Shown here: positions 22,901 through 28,920 of the stretch, piece by piece | How the letters are laid out: every line of letters begins with the position of its first letter | Numbering within the stretch: the stretch's first letter is position 1 | DNA from: Odontocerum albicorne | Taxonomy: Eukaryota > Arthropoda > Insecta > Trichoptera > Odontoceridae | Assembly: GCA_949825065.1 (NCBI GenBank) | Contig: OX463855.1 | Coordinates: 41,178,301-41,242,300 of the forward strand | DNA length: 64,000 nucleotides | Direction of reading: 5' to 3' | Program-made: the position numbers and the translations under genes | Notes under the pieces: generated by a model | The model's input: only the letters and a program-made list of their open reading frames with translations | Databases searched by the model: none | What the model was told of the DNA's origin: nothing

Positions 22901-23811
22901 AGTTGATGATTCTGGCGTCTTCTTAACGAGGTCGGCGAAAATAACTTTCGCCTTCTCACAAATGATGTTTTCGTTAATAGTATCGCCTGGCAATTACTTT
23001 TCGTTTATCCATATGAGAAGCAACATTTCAACATCATCAAGAATAGGTAACCGTTTCGTAGACATTCTTGACACTCCCTTTGAAGCATCTGTCGTCTTAA
23101 TTTTGTCCTTGTTCTTGAGGATAGATCAAATCGTTGATGTAGACCGATTGTATGTGCGCGCTAGATCAGCCACGCTCACACCTCGTTCTCGCTTTTCAAT
23201 GATTTTACGTTTCATTTCATTACAGTTACTTTTATTCTCTTATGGCTGTCTTCTTGTGGCTTTTTCTTCAGGGACATTTTTGCAAGGGTTATTAAACTTT
23301 GCACAAAAAAAATTACAAATAATGTCTGAACACAAGTTTGGAAAAATGTGTGATCACATGTGACACTAACGTGCTAGCGGAACGAGTGCTAACCAGAGAC
23401 TGACGCACTGGCGCGGAAGTCCCGGCTCACAAGTGAGTGACGTGAAGATGGGACTTCCCTTCTGCGTCACTCGTTATGCGAAATGTCACTCATTAAGGGA
23501 GCATTTTTTTCACAATCTGTTTAGCTCGTTATGCGAATTACTCGTTATGAGAGGTTCCACTGTAATGCCAAATTATCTTTTTTTGTAAATGATCTAACTG
23601 TATTTTGAAATAATTATCAGAAAATCACAACTTGAACCAATTTTCTTAATATGAACAAATTTTTTAGGAAGATGAGTTGCATTCAACGAGCACTAATTAC
23701 GAACAACAGCTGAGCATCATGACAGAACATGTAGGAAATCTGAATGATAAGTTAACTCAGCAATTTGAAGAGATTCAACATCTTAAGTTACAGACGGGCA
23801 AGAAAAAGTGA
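1940..23811 (+). CDS. PPP1R21: Protein phosphatase 1 regulatory subunit 21 homolog (FERRY complex subunit Fy-2), 8 exons
   Basis: Coding exons are 1940-2005, 6373-6567, 8213-8353, 11819-12073, 14355-14444, 15564-15890, 18945-19040 and 23668-23811. All join in phase 0 with GT/AG ends (exon 5 has the weaker donor GTTCGA). The product is 437 residues, almost all coiled coil. The N-terminus (KYQKLASEYSK, then QVLKKGIFDEQ and LNFRNQQLTKRI) matches the KLRAQ-type start of PPP1R21. The end (ISRLEDELHSTSTNYEQQLSIM across exons 7-8) matches the TTKRSYEDQ region. The human protein is about 780 residues. The missing part is the central helical region, which should fall between exons 4 and 5, and intron 4 holds no such ORF. 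In mammals the protein is part of the Rab5 effector FERRY complex on early endosomes, which links mRNAs and ribosomes to endosomes. Every intron is filled with transposons; no exon is hit. Identity is confident. Completeness of the central part is not. Confidence 0.9.
2577..3118 (+). mobile_element. TTAA-flanked MITE, family T1 (piggyBac-like), copy 1
   Basis: This is a 542-bp non-coding element. Its ends read CCTTTCTCTTCCTG on the left and CAGGGAAGGAAGG on the right, with TTAA at the right flank (3119-3122) and a mutated TGAA at the left. Five related copies occur at 5731-6076, 28921-29547, 41429-41990, 51874-52474 and 56744-57326. The TTAA target and terminal repeats suggest mobilisation by a piggyBac-type transposase (inference). 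It lies in PPP1R21 intron 1. Confidence 0.7.
3119..3548. other. Unassigned intron 1 sequence
   Basis: AT-rich sequence between the T1 MITE and the PIF-like element. I see no ORF, repeat array or recognisable family. Confidence 0.4.
3549..4292 (+). mobile_element. PIF/Harbinger-like DNA transposon relic with MADF-type start
   Basis: The terminal inverted repeats begin GGCCTCGGCCACAC and end GTGTGGCCTCGGCC. They are flanked by TAT on both sides (3546-3548, 4293-4295), a 3-bp duplication as in PIF/Harbinger. An ATG at about 3749 reads MEEVLIAAVYKREPLWNPSSK, like the start of a MADF DNA-binding domain, which is the partner protein of some PIF/Harbinger elements. The frame then decays. No DDE transposase remains. 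A related non-coding copy lies at 19482-19694. Confidence 0.6.
4388..5719 (-). mobile_element. mariner element, family M1, copy A (apparently complete)
   Basis: The 1.33-kb element has terminal repeats that begin CGAGGCATATCCAGAAAGTA (left) and a matching inverted right end with a few terminal mutations (GGATACACCATA instead of GGATACGCCTCG). TA precedes the left end; the right TA is lost. It contains the full-length transposase 4487-5551. Deleted relatives are copies B-E at 10657, 13283, 17566 and 37081. It sits antisense in PPP1R21 intron 1. Confidence 0.9.
4487..5551 (-). CDS. mariner transposase, intact reading frame
   Basis: The ORF codes for 354 residues, the usual size for a mariner transposase, with an ATG start (MSIQSPAKCEIRGVI). 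The N-terminal helix-turn-helix region spans about residues 1-110, with the linker motif KLSARWVPKQLT near 120-132. The catalytic domain shows GDETW (first Asp), HDNARPH (second Asp) and SPDLAPSDYYLF (third Asp). The second and third aspartates are separated by 34 residues, the mariner DD34D hallmark. There is no frameshift or stop. The protein would cut and paste its element at TA sites. Whether it is active cannot be told from sequence, and mutations in the right terminal repeat may prevent mobilisation of this copy. Confidence 0.92.
   Translation of the reverse strand: MSIQSPAKCEIRGVIHYLVWKGKLPVEVYNEVKTACGDKAMNRTSVYKWCREFKNGRTSVHDDQRSGRPSIVTNEIVEKIENALRDDRRLTVDELSAMFPQISRSLLHETITETLGYRKLSARWVPKQLTDQHKLNRVEAGQEFLRRCKLHGDEFLRSIVTGDETWVAHYTPETKRQSQQWRHTSSPSAKKFKTTISAKKIMASVFWDCQGIILIEYMPQGETINSARYCETLKKLRRAIQNKRRGMLTNGVCLLHDNARPHTANATKELLASFKWDVLNHPAHSPDLAPSDYYLFTSLKLHMGGKRFSTDEEVKEEVEKWTEGLTGNYFEEGIKKLIPRFTICIERNGDYVEK
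5731..6076 (-). mobile_element. T1 MITE, copy 2, truncated
   Basis: A minus-strand copy of the T1 family that keeps only one terminal half. It starts inside the family at the CATAGCGG...TTTTTTAG segment and runs to AGGAAGGGAAAG next to TTAA (6077-6080). The missing half should lie where mariner copy A now sits 12 bp away, but it is not found beyond the mariner either. Confidence 0.6.
6678..7247 (+). repeat. Tandem array, 15 units of 38 bp
   Basis: Fifteen uninterrupted 38-bp units (CTTTTAGTACTGTG...CTACAAAT) start 111 bp after PPP1R21 exon 2. Units are nearly identical and differ mainly by TATTAAT versus TATAAAT at one position, in the order T T A A T A T T T A A A T T A. The last unit has ACTTCAAAA. 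The homogeneity implies recent expansion. No coding potential is expected. Confidence 0.95.
7267..8152 (-). mobile_element. Mos1-like mariner relic, internally deleted
   Basis: The 886-bp element starts TCAGGTATGTAAATATGAAA and ends in its inverted copy, with TA on both sides (7265-7266, 8153-8154). On the minus strand from an ATG at 7979 it encodes MSVFVSEN...HLKKTAAESHQMLVEAY and GDFDVRNEERGRPP, then (after a frameshift) CKRKSFLHRIVTGDEKW and KPATSTVRPNRYGRKTML. These are typical of the mauritiana subfamily that includes Mos1. The catalytic core after KTML is deleted and the sequence jumps to the C-terminal KLPERWEKC region, so two of the three catalytic aspartates are missing. Confidence 0.88.
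8383..9026 (+). mobile_element. TTAA-flanked MITE, family T2, copy 1
   Basis: The 644-bp element is flanked by TTAA on both sides (8379-8382, 9027-9030). Its ends are CTCTTTCCCCGCGGG and CGCGGTGAACAGG. It contains three tandem units of about 29-30 bp (TCTCTTACGTAAATAAACAT) near 8652-8735. It is about 95% identical by eye to the copy at 28018-28687. The first 30 bp lie right after the exon 3 donor. Confidence 0.75.
9143..9229 (+). repeat. Direct repeat R, first copy
   Basis: An 87-bp sequence (ATAAGAATCTAGAAAGCTTC...TTGTAATTCGTTA) is repeated in the same orientation at 10158-10246 with about 90% identity by eye. A MITE starts immediately after this copy and a Penelope-like terminus immediately after the other. 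Confidence 0.7.
9230..9800 (+). mobile_element. TA-flanked MITE, family L, copy 1 (chimeric right end)
   Basis: It starts TACTCAAGAAAATGTAGCAT after TA. It shares an interior with the copies at 16676-17249 and 59100-59889. Its right end reads ATCCTAGAATTTCTGAAGTA, which is the terminus of the smaller S family rather than of family L. The segment at about 9445-9470 keeps the uninterrupted CTAATTACGAAC that is split by an insertion in the 59-kb copy. Confidence 0.7.
9801..10157. other. Unassigned intron 3 sequence
   Basis: AT-rich, no ORF of note, no repeat family recognised. Confidence 0.4.
10158..10246 (+). repeat. Direct repeat R, second copy
   Basis: See the first copy at 9143-9229. Here the repeat ends GTAATTTGTTAATAC and runs into a Penelope-like terminal segment. 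Confidence 0.7.
10243..10545 (-). mobile_element. Penelope-like element 3' fragment
   Basis: The terminal block (ACTGTTTATTCCAC...TACCGGTT...CACCTCATCATCATGGGAG) is shared with the copies at 20387, 21303, 21773, 38045, 47868 and 61430. The following minus-strand frame (DRLGALGIFKSA...) parallels the C-terminal tail encoded at 21900-22136, so this is a decayed piece of the same element. Confidence 0.6.
10657..11590 (+). mobile_element. mariner M1 copy B, internally deleted
   Basis: 934 bp, flanked by TA (10655-10656, 11591-11592), with both terminal repeats. The transposase starts at 10825 and jumps from PAKCEI straight to EAGQEFLRRC, losing about 128 residues of the DNA-binding half. A 2-bp insertion near 11098 shifts the frame, and a further small deletion removes the residues after the second catalytic Asp motif. 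It is non-autonomous. Confidence 0.9.
11591..11818. other. Intron 3 end
   Basis: Short AT-rich stretch ending in the TTTTTCAG acceptor of exon 4; nothing else seen. Confidence 0.5.
12132..12745 (+). mobile_element. Ancient mariner relic, different family
   Basis: It starts after TA with CGAGGGCTATCTGGAAAGTA, a mariner-like terminus. Translated pieces are scattered over frames: HDEERSG near 12380 (end of the DNA-binding region) and GDETLVTYVNVKTKNQS at 12664-12715 (first catalytic Asp region, Trp replaced by Leu). Stops and frameshifts abound, and no right terminus is found. Confidence 0.6.
12746..13282. other. Unassigned intron 4 sequence
   Basis: This is where the central exons of a full-length PPP1R21 would be expected. 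I find no frame resembling the central helical region. The stretch ends GTGGTTAATG, weakly reminiscent of a TTAA-type terminus, without a clear partner. Confidence 0.4.
13283..14238 (+). mobile_element. mariner M1 copy C, internally deleted
   Basis: 956 bp with both terminal repeats; TA precedes the left end, TT follows the right. The ORF starts at 13451, and after KWCREFKNG the deletion joins to the HTSSPSAKK region in another frame. The catalytic half from 13678 to 14139 is open and keeps HDNARPH and SPDLAPSDYYLF. The deletion endpoints differ from those of copies B, D and E. Confidence 0.9.
14785..15239 (+). mobile_element. Candidate solo LTR
   Basis: The 455-bp block begins TGTAG and ends CTAAA (one change from the expected CTACA). 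GTAG stands on both sides (14781-14784, 15240-15243). It contains a TATA-like TATAAATA (15089-15096) and AATAAA (15111-15116) in LTR-like order. No internal retroelement sequence adjoins, hence solo. The family was not recognised. Confidence 0.5.
16011..16225 (+). mobile_element. TA-flanked MITE, family S, copy 1
   Basis: 215 bp, TA on both sides (16009-16010, 16226-16227). It is palindromic: the left arm TAGTTC...TAGGATGAGTCCTGTGA mirrors the right arm TCACAGGACTCATCCTAGAA. An identical-size copy lies at 59329-59543. The inner part (TTTGCCCCAATA...AACCTTGTAACG) is shared with family L. Confidence 0.8.
16226..16675. other. Unassigned intron 6 sequence
   Basis: Contains a short open frame at 16273-16461 without recognisable similarity or conserved context. 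I do not call it a gene. Confidence 0.35.
16676..17249 (+). mobile_element. TA-flanked MITE, family L, copy 2
   Basis: 574 bp, TA on both sides (16674-16675, 17250-17251). The ends are TACTAAAGAAAATGTAGCAT and its inverted copy ATGCTACATTTTCTTGAGTA. No coding capacity. It is the cleanest copy of the family in the window. Confidence 0.8.
17250..17565. other. Unassigned intron 6 sequence
   Basis: AT-rich with a TTTA-rich low-complexity run at about 17513-17543. Nothing else recognised. Confidence 0.4.
17566..18516 (-). mobile_element. mariner M1 copy D, internally deleted (deletion type 1)
   Basis: 951 bp, TA on both sides (17564-17565, 18517-18518). The DNA-binding half is missing. The junction is marked by a 12-bp filler CCTTTTTACAAA (18305-18316) between the QEFLRRC and PAKCE regions. 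Copy E carries the same junction with one base different. Residual frames are shifted at the C-terminus. Confidence 0.9.
18517..18944. other. Intron 6 end
   Basis: AT-rich sequence with TATAT-rich runs; ends in the TTGTTCCAG acceptor of exon 7. No family recognised. Confidence 0.4.
19065..19480 (-). mobile_element. Non-LTR retrotransposon 3' fragment, family N1
   Basis: On the minus strand the decayed C-terminal tail of a reverse-transcriptase ORF can be read (MLRWFGHV..., GRPRKVWLDQINDI, RCMDV.KAKD) followed by the family's 3' end (GTCTACCCCGGCAGGCAAATG). The same tail recurs on either strand at 24630, 32876, 54675, 55268, 57365, 58725 and 61035. This is typical of RTE-like elements, but the clade was not checked. 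Confidence 0.65.
19482..19694 (+). mobile_element. PIF/Harbinger-like MITE
   Basis: It shares ends and inner sequence with 3549-4292 (GGTCTCGGCCACGCAGGTGG, GCTAGGTGACATATCCTAGC, CAGCACCTAGC...). It is about 213 bp with no ORF, so it is a non-autonomous relative inserted next to, or inside, the N1 fragment. Confidence 0.55.
19747..20166 (-). mobile_element. Non-LTR fragment, family N2, with 16-bp target duplication and a 127-bp tandem duplication
   Basis: The minus-strand frame 19923-20150 reads RWYGHVGRRAPDHIVNQAI and TTRGRPKNSW, a reverse-transcriptase C-terminal tail. The 252-bp insert 19899-20150 is bounded by a perfect 16-bp direct repeat TATACCAGTTGATTCT (19883-19898 and 20151-20166), the mark of target-primed insertion. 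A third, one-mismatch copy of that target and another piece of the same 3' end precede it with a period of 127 bp. Confidence 0.75.
20387..20515 (-). mobile_element. Penelope-like terminal block, scrambled
   Basis: Contains ACTGTTTATTCCAC...ACCTCAACATCAGGGGAGCA followed by an inverted, shortened version (CCTGATGTAACCGGTAGG). It is a rearranged terminus of the Penelope-like family. Confidence 0.6.
20713..21231 (-). mobile_element. Non-LTR retrotransposon insert, family N2
   Basis: The 519-bp 5'-truncated copy has a perfect 19-bp target duplication (20694-20712 and 21232-21250; sequence starts TCATTATCGTACTTG). The minus-strand ORF 20736-21194 (152 codons) reads KVYQTIVRLALLYGSECWT, RRLRWYGHIGCRAPDHIVNQ and TTRGRPKNSW, the C-terminal end of a reverse-transcriptase polyprotein. 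The reading frame is open, so the insertion is fairly young. Confidence 0.85.
21303..21470 (+). mobile_element. Penelope-like terminal block with hammerhead-like core
   Basis: Reads GTGCTCCCCTGATGATGAGG then AACCTTGAAACCGGTAGGG and GTGGAATAAAC...GTTTGACTA. The CTGATGA (21329-21335) and GAAA (21351-21354) boxes flank a short hairpin GAGGT/ACCTT, as in the hammerhead ribozymes known from Penelope-like elements. Confidence 0.6.
21773..22260 (-). mobile_element. Penelope-like element fragment with C-terminal coding remnant
   Basis: A terminal block (CAAACACTGTTTATT...CCTCATCATCAGGGGAGCA) is followed on the minus strand by ORF 21900-22136 (MANHCHRENHTFSIDDAKFSH...). That ORF is continuous with the FVY/GIY-YIG-type sequence seen in full at 61689-61931 (degraded here at 22137-22250). 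It is the C-terminal endonuclease end of a Penelope-like polyprotein. Confidence 0.7.
22415..23562 (-). mobile_element. pogo/Tigger-like transposon, internally deleted
   Basis: 1148 bp, TA on both sides (22413-22414, 23563-23564). The ends are CAGTGGAACCTCTCATAACG and its inverted copy. Minus-strand frames read EMKRKIIEKRERGVSVADLAR (first helix-turn-helix, about 23150-23215) and, at 22703-22993, FKGSHGWFEKFKRRTGIHSV, the CENP-B-type second DNA-binding motif. A stop separates the two and the DDE catalytic domain is absent. It lies in PPP1R21 intron 7. Confidence 0.85.
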
Positions 23812-23910
23812 AGAAGCTTTACTTCTACGACTTCTAAATTACAATATTTTAAATCATTTATATCATAAATATACATATTGTTGTATTATCAAAAATAATA
23901 TATAATTAAA

Positions 23911-23916
23911 AATAAA
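23911..23916 (+). other. Poly(A) signal of PPP1R21
   Basis: AATAAA lies 100 bases after the TGA stop in an A/T-rich 3' UTR and is followed by a T/G-rich stretch. It is the first canonical hexamer after the stop in this orientation. Confidence 0.6.
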
Positions 23917-24029
23917 ATCTGTGTTTTTACTGTTTTGTTTTTTTTATATTATTCCATATTTACCATCCTTTATAACAAAATATTTTAGATTAAATTGAAG
24001 GAATTAAAATTTCAAGCCTCCCATACAAG

Positions 24030-24535
24030 GACAATATAATAAAATGAGAAGCGTATGCTGCGATGATAATCTAAACTTGAAACTTCGACAACGGTTAGTC
24101 AAATGCTACGTTTGGTCAGTGTTATTGTATGGAGTGGAATCATGGACCCTCAAAGTTGGTAGTATGAACCGACTGGAAGCATTCGAAGTGTGGATGCACC
24201 GAAGAATGCTACGGATACCCTGGACGGATATGGTCAGCAACACGAGGGTTCTTCAAAGAGCCAAAGTTGATAGAGAGATGCTGACTAATATTAAAATCCG
24301 AAAGGTGTCCTATTTGGGTCATGTACTTAGAGGAGAAAAGTACAAATTACTGCACCTGATCATCCAAGGCAAAATAGAAGGCTGAAGAGGTGTTGGCAGG
24401 AGGCAAATTTCCTGGCTCCGCAATATACGTGATTGGACTGGCATAAAGGGGCATTGGAGATCTTTTTTGGGCTGCCGGGGACAAAGATATCTTCTCTCAG
24501 GTGATATTCAACGTTGGGGGGACCTGACATGACAC
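24030..24535 (+). mobile_element. Non-LTR (RTE-like) 3' fragment, family N3
   Basis: ORF 24044-24385 (RLVKCYVWSVLLYGVESWTL, MNRLEAFEVWMHRRMLRIPW) and, after a stop, RRQISWLRNIRDWTG form the C-terminal tail of a reverse-transcriptase ORF. The same family reappears at the right edge of the window (63921-64000). It starts 120 bp beyond the PPP1R21 poly(A) signal. Confidence 0.8.
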
Positions 24536-24629
24536 TGAGAAGAAGATAGAAGGACAAATTAAAGATTTTGGCTTCTTGACTGTAGACACAAAATTTGTTT
24601 ATTTTATGATTAACTGTGATGAAAAATAC

Positions 24630-24880
24630 TAAAAATAACCAGTATTAATGTTGTAGAATTCACAATAATATTTTAGTACCAACTTGGATGAGCGAAAGAG
24701 TGGACAAGATAAGAAAAGAGACGGATAAATGCTGTAGAAATGTGTGCACTTAAAAGAATGACAATGTATGATAGAATACAGAATGAAGTGATTTATGTGA
24801 ACTGCTGATGTATTGTCAGATGAAGAAAAGCACTCTAAGATGGTTTGGCCACTGATGGTGTTTTATAAATTATCCGTTAT
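24630..24880 (+). mobile_element. Non-LTR N1 fragment, decayed
   Basis: Words such as GCTGTAGAAATGTGTGCACT, GAATGACAATGTATGATAGA and AAGATGGTTTGGCCAC parallel the N1 copy at 54675. Heavily mutated. Confidence 0.5.
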
Positions 24881-24895
24881 TGACAACCTGTACTA

Positions 24896-26169
24896 GGTTA
24901 CTCAAAAAGTTTTGAAAGCGGAAATGAAAATACATTTTTTTTTGGGGAAATCACTTTTATTGCTCAGTATAGTCTCCCATAAGATCAATACACTTGGTCC
25001 AACGATCTTCCAACTTTGTTGTCCCATCACGGAAGTGACTTTCTGGAAGGCCTGCAAAATACTCCTCTACGACGGCTATAACCTCTTCGTTTGATGAAAA
25101 ATGCTTTCCACGAAGGAATTTTTTGAGATGTGAGAACAGCCAGAAGTCAGAGGGAGCTAAATCTGGCGAATAGGGTGGATGCTGCAACAATTCGTACCCC
25201 AATTCACTGATTTTCTGAGCTGTGTGAGCAGATGCATTGTCTTGATGAAAAATTATTTTTTTCTTCTGCAAACCGGGTCTTTTTTCACAATTTTTTTCAT
25301 CCAACTGGTCCAAAAGGTCACAATAATAATCAGAGTTGATTGTCTTACCAGTTTGGAGATAATCTATCAATAAAATTCCTTTTGCATCCCAAAAAACTGA
25401 CGCTAACACCTTCTTGGCCGATTTCTGGACACGAACTCGCTTCGAAGCCAAAGTGCCTGGTTCACACCACTCCTTAGCCTCTTGTTTTGATTCAGGATCA
25501 TGGTGGTAGACCCAAGTCTCATCCATAGTGATGAATCGACGCAGAAAATCCTTTTTATCCTTTCGAAATTGCTCCAAATGTTGCTCAGAAAGTCGCATTC
25601 GAACGTGTTTTTGTTGCATTGTTAGCAAATGCGGCACCCATTGTGCGCACAGTTTTTTGAAACCCAAAACTTCAGCCAAAATATGCCATGTTGTTCCATG
25701 TGAGATGCCTATGGTGTCAGCTATCACATCCACAGTCGATCGATGATCTTCCAAAACCATATCCTGTATTTTCGCTATGATTTCTGGTGTTGATGCACTT
25801 TTTGGACGTCCTGAGCGTGGATCATCTTCAACGCTTGTACGGCCACGCTTAAACTCCAAAACCCATCGGTGAACGGTTGGAAATGAAGGAGAAGACTCCT
25901 TTAGTACTTTCACCATCTTTGCATGGATCTCAGTAGCCGATAAACCTTCCAAAACAAAGAATTTAATCACTGCACGATATTCGGATTTTTCCATTGTTAA
26001 AAAATACACTGACACGTCAACTTCAAATGGCTTGTAAACAAAGAATGAATTGACAGATCGAAATGAAATTTTGAGTACGTTCTTATGAAAGATGAAATAT
26101 TAAAATGGCGTAGAAATTTTGGTTTTCTACTGCTCCATAGATGTCGCTTTCAAAACTCTTTGACTAACC
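24896..26169 (-). mobile_element. mariner element, family M2
   Basis: 1274 bp, TA on both sides (24894-24895, 26170-26171). The ends are GGTTACTCAAAAAGTTTTGA and an inverted copy with two changes. It contains the long transposase ORF 24957-25994. Confidence 0.9.
24957..25994 (-). CDS. mariner transposase, open but with shortened catalytic spacing
   Basis: From the first ATG (25994, MEKSEYRAVIKFFV) the ORF has 345 residues, the usual mariner length, with no stop or frameshift. It has the N-terminal helix-turn-helix, the motif CAQWVPHLLT, then MDETWVYHH (first Asp), HQDNASAHT (second Asp) and SPDLAPSDFWLF (third Asp). Only 30 residues separate the second and third aspartates instead of the 34 of mariners. 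Four residues seem missing just after HTAQ, compared with the third mariner in this window. That may be an inactivating 12-base deletion or a subfamily trait. A frame continuing upstream to 26015 lacks an ATG. Confidence 0.88.
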   Translation of the reverse strand: MEKSEYRAVIKFFVLEGLSATEIHAKMVKVLKESSPSFPTVHRWVLEFKRGRTSVEDDPRSGRPKSASTPEIIAKIQDMVLEDHRSTVDVIADTIGISHGTTWHILAEVLGFKKLCAQWVPHLLTMQQKHVRMRLSEQHLEQFRKDKKDFLRRFITMDETWVYHHDPESKQEAKEWCEPGTLASKRVRVQKSAKKVLASVFWDAKGILLIDYLQTGKTINSDYYCDLLDQLDEKNCEKRPGLQKKKIIFHQDNASAHTAQKISELGYELLQHPPYSPDLAPSDFWLFSHLKKFLRGKHFSSNEEVIAVVEEYFAGLPESHFRDGTTKLEDRWTKCIDLMGDYTEQ

Positions 26170-26204
26170 TATTATCTCTCGTAAAGCTGGCAAAATTATA
26201 CTAA

Positions 26205-27959
26205 ACCGTTGACAACCAAGCCCGAGAATTTCTCGGAGTAAATAATCATGCATTCCTTACCGTGCCTGAGAAATTCTCGAGCTATGACAATGTCATAATG
26301 CATATTTTTTTCTGACATCTACCGCAAAAACACTAAAGCTTAATGGTAAATTTTTAGTTAAGCAAGGATTCAAACAAAAAAATTAAAAAACTAAAGGCGC
26401 AATTCCACTGAGGCAACATGTAGCATGCGGCATTGACGCATGCTACACAGTCTTTCAATCGAAGGAACACGAAGCGACAAGAAGCAAGTATCTTTGTAGC
26501 ATGCTACATGTTGATTGTTGTTGCCGCGATGCATGCGTCACCTTTCGACATGTTTCAGCGTGTCGAACAATGTCGCCGTTACCCGAAAGTCAGCGGATCG
26601 GTGCGGCTTGTAGCGTGCGACATGGAGTGGAATATAGATAAAACTAACTTGTTTATTGAAGATTATCATAATTCACCAGGGTTATGGAATAATAAAATAA
26701 GTGATTATAACAGGATAAAAAATGATAAACTGAAGCAGTTAGCGAGTAAATACGATTGCACTGTAATCGATGTGAAAAAAAAATCAAGAATTTGCATTCA
26801 GCTTTTCATCATTCTGAGCTTCTTGACTACAAAGATATATCATAATTCTCTTCTCCAACACCGTGGTTTTCTTGTTTTTCTACGATTCAAAACTATTACC
26901 AAATATGCAGCCGCCGCGATTGTAAAGACATAATGTACCAAACTGACGTTGCCTCCATGGAATTGTTTAAGACGCATGCTACACGTACTGACGACAAAGC
27001 GTATGCGATTCGGGGAGTCAAAATCCGCATGCGACATTGTTAAAATTTGTGGCACATAGTCGCACACCTAGGAACAGGCAACACTGGGAAACATGTCGCA
27101 TGCCTCATGTCGTTCAGTGTTGCCTCAGTCGAATTGCGCCTAAAGATCCATTTATTTACTCAATATTCAAAATGTCCGATAAAATGCGCTCATACATATT
27201 TCTTGAACTGGAAAAATGAAGTGAAAACGAGTTATATAATGTATTAGGCGAGTCAGATTGTGATGAATCTGAAGAGGAAAGACTTCTATAGTGAGGATGA
27301 AGAAGAACCCGTTTCAGACGAGGATGCTTCAGATTCGGAAGATGAATCGGTGAAGGGAACATTTCATCCACCGGGCCAAGTAATGAAGAAGTAGTCACTG
27401 TCCAGGATCCCACACTCGGCAGCTGGTGAATAGGTCAGGGACCTCTGACACTCCTCTCAGGCTACAAGGAAGAAACTCGTACTTTCCTTATAAAATCCGT
27501 GGCAATGCTGGTTGAAAAAAGTATGTTACCAGAAAATGTATAGTATGTAAGGCCAGAACAAGGAGTGTCGGTGGGAATGCAGGATATGCCAGGTCTCCCT
27601 ACATAATGAAGATTGCTTCATTGATTTCCATTGTAAAAATGATTTTCCAAATAATTGTGTTTTTTTTACTGTGTATTTTTTTCATATGTGAATAAAAAAA
27701 TTATAATTGAATTTTAATTATTACTTAATTTTTGCCTGCCTCCAGACAAGTTAATCAAAACATTTTTTTGAATCTCATATAAAAATATGAATTCAGCTTA
27801 TTATTGTTGAGTAAGTAAGTCTTTATTTTTCTCAAATCAGACTCCTGTGTGATTTCTTATTAAATTTTTAAAGTATGATCTCATTTGACTAAAGAAATAT
27901 ACAAAAACATGCTGGTTTGAGTGGTTAGTTTCAGTTTTAACATGGTGGTTGTCTAAAGG
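26205..27959 (+). mobile_element. piggyBac transposon relic, hosting a PIF element
   Basis: The ends are ACCGTTGACAACC (after CTAA) and GGTTGTCTAAAGG (before TTAA, 27960-27963), which look like degraded piggyBac termini. After the nested PIF insertion, an ATG at 27171 reads MSDKMRSYIFLELEK. Acidic pieces follow in other frames (ESDCDESEEE, DEDASDSEDES), typical of piggyBac N-termini. The C-terminal cysteine-rich tail appears at 27530-27640 (TRKCIVC, then ECRICQVSLHNEDCFIDFH). The DDD catalytic middle is missing. Non-functional. Confidence 0.6.
26395..27141 (+). mobile_element. PIF/Harbinger-like transposon with MADF-domain frame
   Basis: The terminal repeats are AGGCGCAATTCCACTGAGGC and GCCTCAGTCGAATTGCGCCT, with TAA/AAA flanks consistent with a 3-bp target. 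The frame at 26622-26780 reads MEWNIDKTNLFIEDYHNSPGL...DYNRIKNDKLKQLASKY, a MADF-type DNA-binding domain. No DDE nuclease frame remains. The element is nested in the leader of the piggyBac relic. Confidence 0.65.
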
Positions 27960-28017
27960 TTAAATTGCATGTTTCAATTATCTTTGAGAAAAGAGTCAAC
28001 TAAATTATGAGACTTAA

Positions 28018-28687
28018 CGTGTTCCCCGCGGGAAGCACAAACGCCTGTGATCTGATGACAATCCAAGTTTCAAATCACAAATACTTAAAAAAAATTACAC
28101 AAAACCGGAATAATTGAACTAAAATTTAAAATAATCTTTATTCTAGCGACATCTCTGAAAACCTTGTCAAATAATATATTAGTTTATGAGATATTGTTGA
28201 ATAAACAGAGCGCCGAATTTTTTTGGTTTCTCAATATTTCCAGCATTAACGACCTGTCGCGCGGATCGAGTCCTGCGATGAGTCTCTCTTACGTAAATAA
28301 ACATTACTAAGTCTCTCTTACGTAAATAAACATTACTAAGTCTCTCTTACGTAAATAAACATTACTAAGTCTCTCTTACGTAAATAAACATTACTAGTGC
28401 TATATGCATTTGATTGGGTGAGTGTCACGAAGCATTGATTTGATCGTAGCATTCCTTTGTTTATTTTACGTAATGTTAAGTTTATCTCCTTTATTTAATG
28501 AGTCTCCTTAAGAGTAATGACTATTATTTATTATCAGAAAATTACTTAAGTGTCATGTTTACTCGGTGTTGTAATCAAATATCAGTGGTTCTAAACAAAA
28601 TATGTGTTTAAACTTAGAAATTAAAAAACGCTGAAATTGTGCCGCGCACAGGATTCGTGGAATTTGATTTTTAACGCGGTGAACAGG
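28018..28687 (+). mobile_element. TTAA-flanked MITE, family T2, copy 2
   Basis: TTAA on both sides (28014-28017, 28688-28691). Nearly identical to 8383-9026 but with four instead of three copies of the internal 29-30 bp repeat (28283-28395), which accounts for the greater length. Confidence 0.8.
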
Positions 28688-28920
28688 TTAAAATTGTATT
28701 TTATAGAAACAAATATTGAATATAACCAATTTATTTTTATTAAATATATTTACTACAACACAAATATAATACAAATTTATATTTACACAATAATCAACAA
28801 GATAAAGTGAGTTGAACTAAATTTAATAATTCATTACTTTGTGATTACATTAATCCCCGTGACACCTCTTCTCACTGCTCTTCGGGAGATACAAGGAAAA
28901 ACAAGTATCATGGTGTATAA

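Noticed and set aside
25995..26015. Longer start for the M2 transposase
   Set aside because: The extension starts with GTG; the ATG at 25994 gives the standard mariner length.
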